64,000 nucleotides of DNA from Pseudomonas gozinkensis. Its GTDB lineage: Bacteria > Pseudomonadota > Gammaproteobacteria > Pseudomonadales > Pseudomonadaceae. This document shows, in pieces, positions 43,966-51,354 of this stretch. The stretch lies in contig NZ_CP062253.1 in NCBI RefSeq assembly GCF_014863585.1, positions 4,366,501 through 4,430,500 of the forward strand, read 5' to 3'. A program made the position numbers and the translations under genes. Each line of letters opens with the position of its first letter. The stretch's first letter is position 1. The notes under the pieces are model-generated. The model was not told the origin of the DNA. It did not search any database and saw only the letters and a program-made list of their open reading frames with translations.

Positions 43966-44982
43966 TCAGGCGAAACAGCGTCTGGCATCAAAAGGCTGTC
44001 TCTCCTTCAGGATGTGATAACTCGCTCGCGCCAGCTTGTGTGCCAGCGCCTTGGTAGCGACCACGGCGTTGGTCTTGGCTTTCTTCTTCTCGAAAAAGCG
44101 TTTGGCATCTTCGCTGAAGCGCCGGGCGAAATTAGCCGCTTCGATATAGGCCCAGATCAGATAAGCGTTGCCGTTCTTGGCGTTGCCTTCACCTTTCTTT
44201 TTGCCGTTGGAGTAATGCGCACTTTTTACGCAGCGAGCGTAAGAGGCGAAGTGGCCTGCGTCGGCAAAGCGCTCGATATTTCCGGTTTCCAGCATGATGA
44301 TCGTGGCCAGTACTTCGCCAATCCCGGGCATCGTTTTCAGCAAGGAAAACTCCGGGCGCAGACGGGCTTCGTGCAGTAATCGCTCTTCAAGAAAATCAAT
44401 CTGGGTCTGCAAGGCCTGGACAATGGCTACATTCGCTTTCATTGCCAGAGCCACATCCGTCGGCAGGCCCAGCCTGTCGACGGACGTGGCTGACAGCCCT
44501 TTGACTTCATTGCAGCTCAGGCGCTGACCAAACTGGCGCGCCATGATGTTCTCCACGGACAGAATGTGCTGAGTCCGACTGCGTACCAGTTGAATACGTT
44601 TGCGCGCCAAATCTCGCAGCGCACGTTCTTGCGGCGGGTGGATATATCCGGTCGGTAAAATCCCGAGTCGCAGCAAGTGCGCCAGGAAAGCCGCGTCATC
44701 CTTGTCATCGGCATGCTTTAAACCGTCGTAACGCTTCATCGCCACGGGATGGGCCAGCTTCACCTCGAAACCCGCCGCCTTAAGGCCATCGACCAACCAA
44801 TACCAGTTGTACGTCGACTCAACTACGACGCCGATCAATTCAGCACGATGAGGCTCGAGCAGCGAAAGGATCGGCGTTAGTTCGTTGGGGCAGCGTCGAC
44901 TGACCAGTACCCGATCCGTTTCGTCGGTAACCACCACAACACTGTTGTTCGAATGCAGGTCTATGCCACAGAATTTCATCAC
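43966..44982 (-). CDS. IS110-family transposase (DEDD recombinase)
   Basis: A 338-aa protein, intact. The N-terminal RuvC-like DEDD domain shows FCGIDLHSNN (Asp), VVVESTYNWYWL (Glu) and DDKDDAAFLAHLL (two Asp). The C-terminal Tnp2 domain has TMPGIGEVLATIIMLETG, and the conserved serine region is YARCVKSAHYSNGKKKGEG. It would catalyse RNA-guided recombination. GAGG lies before the ATG. Confidence 0.93.
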   Translation of the reverse strand: MMKFCGIDLHSNNSVVVVTDETDRVLVSRRCPNELTPILSLLEPHRAELIGVVVESTYNWYWLVDGLKAAGFEVKLAHPVAMKRYDGLKHADDKDDAAFLAHLLRLGILPTGYIHPPQERALRDLARKRIQLVRSRTQHILSVENIMARQFGQRLSCNEVKGLSATSVDRLGLPTDVALAMKANVAIVQALQTQIDFLEERLLHEARLRPEFSLLKTMPGIGEVLATIIMLETGNIERFADAGHFASYARCVKSAHYSNGKKKGEGNAKNGNAYLIWAYIEAANFARRFSEDAKRFFEKKKAKTNAVVATKALAHKLARASYHILKERQPFDARRCFA

Positions 44983-45180
44983 GGCCTCCTACGCAAAAGA
45001 CTAAGTTCGCACCTTGAATTTTGCGCCACCTCCGTGAGGTGGGGAGGCCGGCCAGATGATTCTCAGATTTATTTACCAGCCTCAAGACCTGCCAGCCTGC
45101 TCTTCCGATGCTCCCAAGCCCCACCTCCCCATTCCTGATAAACTCCCCCACCTCCCAGCCACACCGATTCCGTACTCCCA

Positions 45181-46176
45181 ATGCCCCCAATCACCGCCAC
45201 ACCTGCCCCACTCTCCCGCCGTTTCTCCGTCGCGCCGATGATGGATTGGACTGACCGTCACTGCCGGTACTTCCTACGCATCCTGTCGAAAAACGCCCTG
45301 CTCTACACCGAGATGGTCACCACCGGCGCTCTGCTCAACGGCGATCACGAACGTTTCCTCCGTCACAACGAGGCCGAGCATCCTCTGGCATTGCAGTTGG
45401 GCGGTAGTGTTCCGCTGGACCTGGCCGCTTGCGCGCGTATGGCGCAGGAGCACGGTTACGATGAGGTGAATCTGAACGTTGGCTGCCCGAGTGATCGAGT
45501 GCAGAACAATATGATCGGGGCGTGCCTGATGGGGCATCCGCAGTTGGTGGCGGATTGTGTGAAGGCGATGCGGGATGCGGTGTCGATTCCGGTGACGGTG
45601 AAGCACCGGATCGGGATCAACGGGCGGGACAGTTATGAAGAGCTGTGCGATTTCGTCGGGACAGTGCGGGATGCCGGCTGCACCAGTTTTACGGTGCATG
45701 CGCGGATTGCGATTCTGGAGGGGTTGTCGCCGAAGGAGAACCGGGACATTCCGCCGTTGCGTTATGACGTGGCGGCGCGGTTGAAGGCGGATTTTCCGGA
45801 GCTGGAGTTCATTCTGAACGGCGGGATCAAGACGATGGAGGCCTGCCATGAGCATTTGCAGCCCTTTGACGGCGTGATGCTGGGGCGCGAGGCGTATCAC
45901 AATCCTTATCTGCTGGCCGAGGTGGATCAGCAATTGTTCGGCAGTACCGCGCCGGTGATCAGCCGGGCCGAGGCGCTGGCGCAGTTGCGGCCTTATATAG
46001 CCGAGCACTTGCTGGCCGGCGGGGCGATGCATCACATCACCCGGCATGTGCTGGGCCTGGGCACCGGTTTCCCGGGGGCGCGCAAGTTTCGTCAGTTGTT
46101 GTCGGTGGATATCCACAAGGCCAAGGATCCGCTGGCGTTGCTGGATCAGGCAGCGGAATTGCTGGCCGGGCGTTGA
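45181..46176 (+). CDS. dusA: tRNA-dihydrouridine(20/20a) synthase DusA
   Basis: A 331-aa flavoenzyme that reduces U20/U20a of tRNA. Motifs are RFSVAPMMDWTDRHCRYFLR (N-terminus), NLNVGCPSDRVQNNMIGACL with the catalytic Cys, VTVKHRIGI, FTVHARIA and GVMLGREAYHNPYL. The C-terminal helical domain has HHITRHVLGLGTGFPGARKF. The gene is intact. The 5' part of dusA is a known attachment site for integrative elements, and the accessory island of this window ends just upstream. Confidence 0.95.
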   Translation: MPPITATPAPLSRRFSVAPMMDWTDRHCRYFLRILSKNALLYTEMVTTGALLNGDHERFLRHNEAEHPLALQLGGSVPLDLAACARMAQEHGYDEVNLNVGCPSDRVQNNMIGACLMGHPQLVADCVKAMRDAVSIPVTVKHRIGINGRDSYEELCDFVGTVRDAGCTSFTVHARIAILEGLSPKENRDIPPLRYDVAARLKADFPELEFILNGGIKTMEACHEHLQPFDGVMLGREAYHNPYLLAEVDQQLFGSTAPVISRAEALAQLRPYIAEHLLAGGAMHHITRHVLGLGTGFPGARKFRQLLSVDIHKAKDPLALLDQAAELLAGR

Positions 46177-46199
46177 GGCCCGGCCAGCGCGGCTGAGGG

Positions 46200-47033
46200 T
46201 CAGGCGGCTGCGGCCGCCGTCCAGTTGACCCAACCAAATTGCCAGGTAGCGAGGATCAGCAAGCCGAAGGCGATCCGGTACCAGGCGAAGGTGGCGTAGC
46301 TATGGTTCGCAATGAACTTCAGCAGGCCGCGCACGGCGATCATCGCGAAGATGAACGCTACGACGAAGCCCAGGGCGAAGACCGGCAGGTCGCTGCTCTG
46401 GAACAGTTCGCGGTACTTGTAGCCGGAATACACCGCAGCGCCGACCATGGTCGGCATCGCCAGGAAGAACGAGAACTCCGTGGCGGCCTTGCGTGACAGG
46501 CCGAACAGCAGACCGCCAATGATGGTGGAACCGGAGCGCGACGTGCCCGGAATCATCGCCAGGCACTGTACGCAACCGATCTTCAGGGCGTCAGCCCACT
46601 TCATGTCGTCCACATGATCGACACTCACTACATGATCCCGCTGCTCGGCCCACAACATCACGATGCCGCCCACCACCAATGCAACAGCAACGGTGATCGG
46701 GTTGAACAGGTATTCATGAATCGTGTCGGCGAATAACACGCCAAGAATGACTGCCGGGAAAAAGGCGATCAGCAGATTACGGGTAAAACGCTGGGCATTA
46801 CTCTGGGTCGGCAGGCCTTTGACGATCTCGAAGATCTTTGGGCGAAACTCCCAGACCACGGCCAGAATGGCACCCAGTTGAATAATGATGTTGAACGCCA
46901 TGGCGCGTTCACCACCGAACTCCAGCAAGTCGGCGACAATAATCTGGTGGCCCGTACTGGAAATGGGCAGGAACTCGGTCAGGCCTTCTACCGCCCCAAG
47001 AATCAGCACCTTAAACAAGGTCAGTAAATCCAT
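46200..47033 (-). CDS. uppP: Undecaprenyl-diphosphatase UppP/BacA
   Basis: A 277-aa inner-membrane phosphatase that recycles undecaprenyl pyrophosphate for cell-wall and polysaccharide synthesis. Both catalytic motifs are present: [18 protein letters not shown] near residue 16 and [15 protein letters not shown] near residue 160. Seven to eight hydrophobic helices are seen. It converges on dusA, and its product would support the undecaprenyl-linked polysaccharide route encoded downstream. Confidence 0.94.
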   Translation of the reverse strand: MDLLTLFKVLILGAVEGLTEFLPISSTGHQIIVADLLEFGGERAMAFNIIIQLGAILAVVWEFRPKIFEIVKGLPTQSNAQRFTRNLLIAFFPAVILGVLFADTIHEYLFNPITVAVALVVGGIVMLWAEQRDHVVSVDHVDDMKWADALKIGCVQCLAMIPGTSRSGSTIIGGLLFGLSRKAATEFSFFLAMPTMVGAAVYSGYKYRELFQSSDLPVFALGFVVAFIFAMIAVRGLLKFIANHSYATFAWYRIAFGLLILATWQFGWVNWTAAAAA

Positions 47034-47539
47034 TAATCCTCCGTCAGGACGCTCTTTGCGGGCGCCCTGTTAAATGCATTCAGGCATTGAGTATCTGAAG
47101 TAAAACAATTGGCAGATGTACACCCATTGCCCGACTCGGGGACGGAGAATATGTCTTATCAAAAGCCACACTCAAGGCATGTTAATAAACGTCCGTGTGT
47201 GAACTTGTCGACGTTATAGCAAAAAGACAGGCCAGCCCATAAAATGTGACCCACCTCACATTGTTCTGATACGTATGCAGCTGAGTGATGGCCAAGGGAC
47301 ATAAAAACAGGTCGCGATAATTACAAAATAGTGGCACCATTCCATATTGCCACCATCTAACGCCCCCTATTTCGTTAGTTCACAGCCCCGAAAAAATCAA
47401 CTAAAAGCTTGAAAAGCTTAATTATTGTTAGAAAACTCGGGAGCCACGTCTAAAATCCGCGTAAATGTTACCAATTGTCAGTCACAGATGAGAACCGGTG
47501 CTTTAACATCCCGATGTCAGCACCTTTTCGAGTCAATGC
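47034..47539. promoter_or_regulatory. Intergenic region with divergent promoters
   Basis: 506 bp, AT-rich, without a gene. It must hold the promoters of uppP (minus) and the winged-helix regulator (plus). TAAATGTTACCAATTGTCAG lies about 80 bp before the regulator start. An inverted pair GTGGCA/TGCCAC is seen near 47330-47357. No known operator was recognised. Confidence 0.4.
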
Positions 47540-48280
47540 ATGATGCTCACAGGTAACTTAGCGACTAGAAGCCCGCGCCGCACAAGCGACGAACCAGGTG
47601 TTCTCACTCTGGGTCGTACCCGTGGCGTGGCTGAACACTTTAGCGCGCTAATCGCGAAGCATGTGCAGACTGATCTGGCCATTGAGGCCGACTCTTACGC
47701 TAGTTCATATCAGCAAAATGAATATCACGGCTTGTATCGGGCCATATTCATTGTCATCGACAGCCCTCAGGCTCTTGAAGACAACCTGGCATTGGTGGAA
47801 AGCCTGCGCAGCGACAACTTGAAGCCGATCATTTGTGCGGTGATCACCGGGCGCGGCGCGTTCAACAAGATCAAGTATTTCCTGGCAGGTGCCGACTTCT
47901 GTATCAAACTCAATACCTTGTCCGATGAAGGCGCGGAGTTGCTCGGCGAATTCTTCGACAGTGAAGAATGGCAACGGGATATCAGCCTGGTGCTGGACCC
48001 TACCCGCATCTGCCTCTCGGACACCAGCAAGAAACTGGATATCTCCTTTGCCGAAATGAAGATCCTGCAAGCCTTTGCGCAGACCGGCAATCACATTCTC
48101 AGCCATGATGAAATCGCCAGCATCATGGGGCTCAATACCCATTTCTACGACCCTCGGGCGCTGGAAAAATCCATCAGCCGCTTGCGTGGGAAAATCAAGG
48201 ACGTGTACGGTACGAACGCCATACAGAGCATTCGCGGGTATGGCTATCGTCTGATGAGGGGGTTGATCTCGACCGCCTGA
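47540..48280 (+). CDS. Winged-helix regulator with degenerate receiver-like N-terminus
   Basis: A 246-aa protein. The C-terminal ~100 residues form an OmpR/PhoB-type winged helix (DISFAEMKILQAFAQTGNHI; ALEKSISRLRGKIKDVYGTN; IQSIRGYGYRL). The N-terminal ~130 residues look like a receiver fold (AIFIVIDSPQ; GADFCIKLN), but the phosphate-accepting Asp pattern is not clear, so it may not be phosphorylated. No histidine kinase gene is adjacent. It lies upstream of the exopolysaccharide locus and may control it (inferred from location). Confidence 0.75.
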   Translation: MMLTGNLATRSPRRTSDEPGVLTLGRTRGVAEHFSALIAKHVQTDLAIEADSYASSYQQNEYHGLYRAIFIVIDSPQALEDNLALVESLRSDNLKPIICAVITGRGAFNKIKYFLAGADFCIKLNTLSDEGAELLGEFFDSEEWQRDISLVLDPTRICLSDTSKKLDISFAEMKILQAFAQTGNHILSHDEIASIMGLNTHFYDPRALEKSISRLRGKIKDVYGTNAIQSIRGYGYRLMRGLISTA

Positions 48281-48572
48281 CTCAGGGAATCACTCTTTTG
48301 CAGCTTACGAGGGAACGTCTGATGCAACGCACTAAAAATCCGATGTCTCACTGTTTTAACTGCGTCACATATCTAATAAAAAGCTGTCAATTGCATGAGC
48401 GCTGCAACACTTAAACATAACAATAAACCATTACTCTAAAAGCAGACCGAGTGGAACTTATCGTGGGCCATCATTGGGCTCAGACCCTGCCCGTCGATTA
48501 TTTCCGAGGAAAACATTGCTCGCCTGCCCATTATTTTTTCGCCAAATTTGGTGTGTACTTTAGGAGAGAGAC
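48281..48572. promoter_or_regulatory. Intergenic region between the two winged-helix genes
   Basis: 292 bp, AT-rich, no gene. The promoter of the second regulator is expected here; GGAGAG lies before its ATG at 48573. No clear operator or terminator seen. Confidence 0.35.
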
Positions 48573-49232
48573 ATGGAAACCAGCACAACCCTCCCAAGAA
48601 AATACTTTGTTGTCGTGACTAACAGCTCGGCGTCGCAACGTGAACTTGAGAACATCCTCTCCAGCGAGCGTTTCAATTCGTTTGGCACGTCCCAGGCACA
48701 AATGTTTATTGAAGGTGTTGCTTCGCCCTCTTCCACTCCGATGCTGATGGAGTTCACTTACCCACGCGGCACAAGGAAGCATGTCGCACGCAGCATCGAA
48801 CACGATACCCAGCGCATATTGGCCACACTTGAATCGGAATGGCTGGCAGCACAATCGGCGCATTCGTTCCACAGCTCCACGGCCATGTCCGAAGAACCCA
48901 CTGACACTTCCCGAACGATCGAGTCCGACGCGCCCTGCACTGAAGCCTGGCATCTGGACAATGATCAGGGTGCATTGACGAAAGAGGGTGTCGAAATCAG
49001 TCTCACCGGGCTCGAAACCGCACTGGTCCGCAAAATGCTCCACCATGAAGAGCGTGTTGTCAGTCGGGACGATCTGATCCTCAGCATCGGCCGCGAGCCG
49101 GAGCAATACCGGGGACTGGAAATGTGCCTGAGCCGTCTTCAAGACAAATTCAAGAACGCCAGCAACGGTGAACGATTGTTTCGTGCCGTGCGCAATCGCG
49201 GTTATTGCCTGATCCAGGATGTTGTTGCCTAA
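48573..49232 (+). CDS. Winged-helix regulator (second)
   Basis: A 219-aa protein. The C-terminal winged helix is shorter and more divergent than in the neighbouring gene (VEISLTGLETALVRKMLHHE; LEMCLSRLQDKFKNASN; LFRAVRNRGYCL). The N-terminal half has no receiver motif and a Ser/Thr/Glu-rich linker (SFHSSTAMSEEPTDTSRT). No partner kinase. It shares architecture and location with the product of 47540-48280, so the two are probably paralogous regulators linked to the exopolysaccharide genes. Confidence 0.7.
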   Translation: METSTTLPRKYFVVVTNSSASQRELENILSSERFNSFGTSQAQMFIEGVASPSSTPMLMEFTYPRGTRKHVARSIEHDTQRILATLESEWLAAQSAHSFHSSTAMSEEPTDTSRTIESDAPCTEAWHLDNDQGALTKEGVEISLTGLETALVRKMLHHEERVVSRDDLILSIGREPEQYRGLEMCLSRLQDKFKNASNGERLFRAVRNRGYCLIQDVVA

Positions 49233-49613
49233 ACAACATCCCCACTACAAGACAAACAGATACAAGTGCGATTACAAAAATAAAAAAGCACTCTGTTTGG
49301 TTTCATCCCTCCCTGGTTATACCCGCCTCCTGACCCCACCTACGATAGCAAACACAATATTGATTATTCACCCCCTGCCTTTCGACCTTTTCTAACGTTC
49401 GATTATTGAGAATTTAAATAAGTTGGCACTGTGCCATCTTGTTAGAACTCGTCAGACAGCATCCCCGGCAATAACTTAGTCTATTGACTGACGACAGTTC
49501 CGCATTCCGGCGTTGTTACCTCAGGACACTGGCTCAAACAACAATAACAAGTCTGCTTAACAACTCGGTTTTCTACTGTCGAAACCTGAATGGACGTCTT
49601 TTGGGGATATCGT
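49233..49613. promoter_or_regulatory. Upstream region of the exopolysaccharide initiation gene
   Basis: 381 bp, AT-rich, no gene. A perfect palindrome TGGCACTGTGCCA lies at 49424-49436. The half AGTTGGCACT (49421-49430) also occurs on the minus strand in front of galE (57577-57586). It could be a regulator site. Confidence 0.4.
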
Positions 49614-51008
49614 ATGGATCTTTCTCTTCGTATCAATCGAAACACCGGCCTCAAGGGACTGACCTTTTGGGGCCAATGGGCGCTGGCACAGAGTTTCATT
49701 GTTTCACTGTTGTTCATACTGGCCGAACAGCACACGGGCACCGTCGAGTTCTACTATCGGATGTGCACGATCCTGGCGGTACTGGCCTCGGTGCCGGCTT
49801 ATACCTTCAGCGGCGCGTATCGCAAGCGAGACAATTACCTGACCGGGCTGGGTCGACTGTTCGTGGGCTGGTTCATGACCATGGCCGGTCTGGCGTTCAT
49901 CGCCTTCATCTGCAAGGCCGATGCGCTGTTCTCCCGCCAGGTCATCCTTGAGTGGGCGGTGTACGGTTTCCTCGGTCAGGCGCTGCTGTACGCACCGCTG
50001 CATGCGTTCTCGAAGTTCTACCAGCGTTCGCGCAAAAGCGAGCACAAGACTCTGATCGTCGGCACCGGCGAACTGGCGCTGGGCCTGGCGAAGAAGTTGA
50101 GCCAGCACGAAAACCTGCCGCTGGTCGGCCTCGTTAGCAACGGCGATACCCCTAGTCTCGAAGCGGACGCCCCGCGCGTCGTCGGCGCCCAGGACGAACT
50201 GCTCGAGCTGATCCAGACCCACGACATCCGCCGCTTGTACATCACCCTGCCGCTGTCGGAAGCCGCCAACATCGAGGCCATGTACGTCGATCTGCTGGAT
50301 GCCAACGTTGACGTGGTCTGGGTGCCGGACCTGAACAGCCTGACGCTGCTCAACCACTCGGTGAAAGTCGTGGACGGCCTGCCGGCGATCTACCTCAACG
50401 AAAGCCCGCTGACCAGCCGCCCGACCGCTGCGCTGAGCAAAAGCCTGGTGGAAAAAGCCGTTGCCCTGCTGGCGATCATTCTGTTGAGCCCGGTGCTGCT
50501 GGCCGTGGCGCTGGCGGTGAAGCTCACCTCGCCGGGCCCGGTGTTTTTCAAACAGGATCGCCACGGCTGGAACGGCAAGGTGATCAAGGTCTGGAAATTC
50601 CGCTCGATGCGCGTGCACGATGACCGTGACGTCAAGCAGGCCAGCCGCAACGATTCGCGTATCACGCCAGTCGGTCGCTTTATCCGTCGCACTTCGCTGG
50701 ACGAACTACCGCAACTGTTCAACGTGCTGCAAGGTCACATGGCGCTGGTCGGCCCACGTCCGCACGCCGTGGCGCACAACAACTACTACTCGGGCAAGAT
50801 CCTCGCCTACATGGCGCGTCACCGAATCAAACCGGGCATCACTGGCCTGGCGCAGATCAGCGGTTGCCGGGGCGAGACAGACACCCTCGACAAGATGGAA
50901 AAGCGCGTCGAGATCGACCTGAAGTACATCAACAACTGGTCGCTGTGGCTGGATGTGAAGATCCTGGTGAAGACGCCGTTCACCCTGCTGTCGAAGGATA
51001 TCTACTGA
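49614..51008 (+). CDS. Undecaprenyl-phosphate hexose-1-phosphate transferase (WcaJ/PslA-like)
   Basis: A 464-aa polyprenyl-phosphate sugar transferase that starts the lipid-linked repeat unit of an exopolysaccharide. The N-terminal four hydrophobic helices are followed by a CoA-binding-like domain (TLIVGTGELALGLAKKLSQH), a membrane helix (AVALLAIILLSPVLLAVALA), and the C-terminal bacterial sugar transferase domain (TSPGPVFFKQDRHGWNGKVI; KVWKFRSMRVH; RRTSLDELPQLFNVLQGHMA; LVGPRPHAV). The start is ATG 49614 with GGGG upstream; 49590 is also open. It is transcribed alone and ends in a terminator. Confidence 0.92.
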   Translation: MDLSLRINRNTGLKGLTFWGQWALAQSFIVSLLFILAEQHTGTVEFYYRMCTILAVLASVPAYTFSGAYRKRDNYLTGLGRLFVGWFMTMAGLAFIAFICKADALFSRQVILEWAVYGFLGQALLYAPLHAFSKFYQRSRKSEHKTLIVGTGELALGLAKKLSQHENLPLVGLVSNGDTPSLEADAPRVVGAQDELLELIQTHDIRRLYITLPLSEAANIEAMYVDLLDANVDVVWVPDLNSLTLLNHSVKVVDGLPAIYLNESPLTSRPTAALSKSLVEKAVALLAIILLSPVLLAVALAVKLTSPGPVFFKQDRHGWNGKVIKVWKFRSMRVHDDRDVKQASRNDSRITPVGRFIRRTSLDELPQLFNVLQGHMALVGPRPHAVAHNNYYSGKILAYMARHRIKPGITGLAQISGCRGETDTLDKMEKRVEIDLKYINNWSLWLDVKILVKTPFTLLSKDIY

Positions 51009-51036
51009 GACGCAGGGCTTGATAAGGCAACACCGC

Positions 51037-51060
51037 AAGGGGACGAAAGTCCCCTTTTTT
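51037..51060 (+). terminator. Intrinsic terminator of the sugar transferase gene
   Basis: An 8-bp stem AAGGGGAC/GTCCCCTT with a GAAA loop is followed by a T run. Confidence 0.9.
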
Positions 51061-51140
51061 GTGGGCGGGATTTGGGGGTTGGCGGAGGGCTCTGCGGCCA
51101 AGGAGAGTCTGGTGTTTTGATGTCGGCTAAACAGACGCCA

Positions 51141-51228
51141 TCGCGGGCAAGCCCGCTCCCACAGGTTTTTGGGTGGTGCCGTAATCTTCAGCATTCCCCG
51201 ATCCTTGTGGGAGCGGGCTTGCCCGCGA
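51141..51228. repeat. Inverted REP pair (BIME-like)
   Basis: TCGCGGGCAAGCCCGCTCCC (from 51141) and its inverted copy GGGAGCGGGCTTGCCCGCGA (to 51228) are 41 bp apart. These are the standard Pseudomonas REP consensus. Confidence 0.9.
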
Positions 51229-51306
51229 AAGCGTCGGATCATTCAACACCAGGTTTGAGCCTGCCAACTTCACCAGCTGCATCAAGATCCCCCTTCACCA
51301 CAAACA

Positions 51307-51334
51307 AAAACGGGAGCCATCAGGCTCCCGTTTT
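51307..51334. terminator. Bidirectional terminator at the end of the YjbH-like operon
   Basis: AAAACGGGAGCC pairs with GGCTCCCGTTTT across a 4-base loop. On the minus strand it follows the stop of the YjbH-like gene at 51355. Confidence 0.85.
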
Positions 51335-51354
51335 AACTCCCCGCTCTCCCAAAC

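Larger units (their letters stand above)
43561..45063 (-). mobile_element. IS110-family insertion element (boundaries approximate)
   Basis: The element contains one transposase gene (43966-44982), a ~405-bp non-coding side 3' of it, and ~80 bp 5' of it. Both flanks look like halves of one GGGGACA-type repeat (43546-43560 and 45064-45077), which sets the approximate ends. IS110 relatives have no terminal inverted repeats, and none are seen. Some IS110/IS1111 members in Pseudomonas insert in REP sequences. Confidence 0.6.
51009..51354. other. Intergenic region with terminators and REP pair
   Basis: 346 bp without a gene. It holds a terminator at 51037-51060, a pair of inverted REP sequences (51141-51163, 51205-51228) and a second terminator at 51307-51334. 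Confidence 0.8.

Noticed and set aside
34659..45180. Active integrative element or prophage
   Set aside because: No integrase, structural phage genes or duplicated dusA end were found.
49424..49440. RpoN (-24/-12) promoter
   Set aside because: TGGCAC is present, but TTGC is missing at the needed spacing; it is a palindrome instead.
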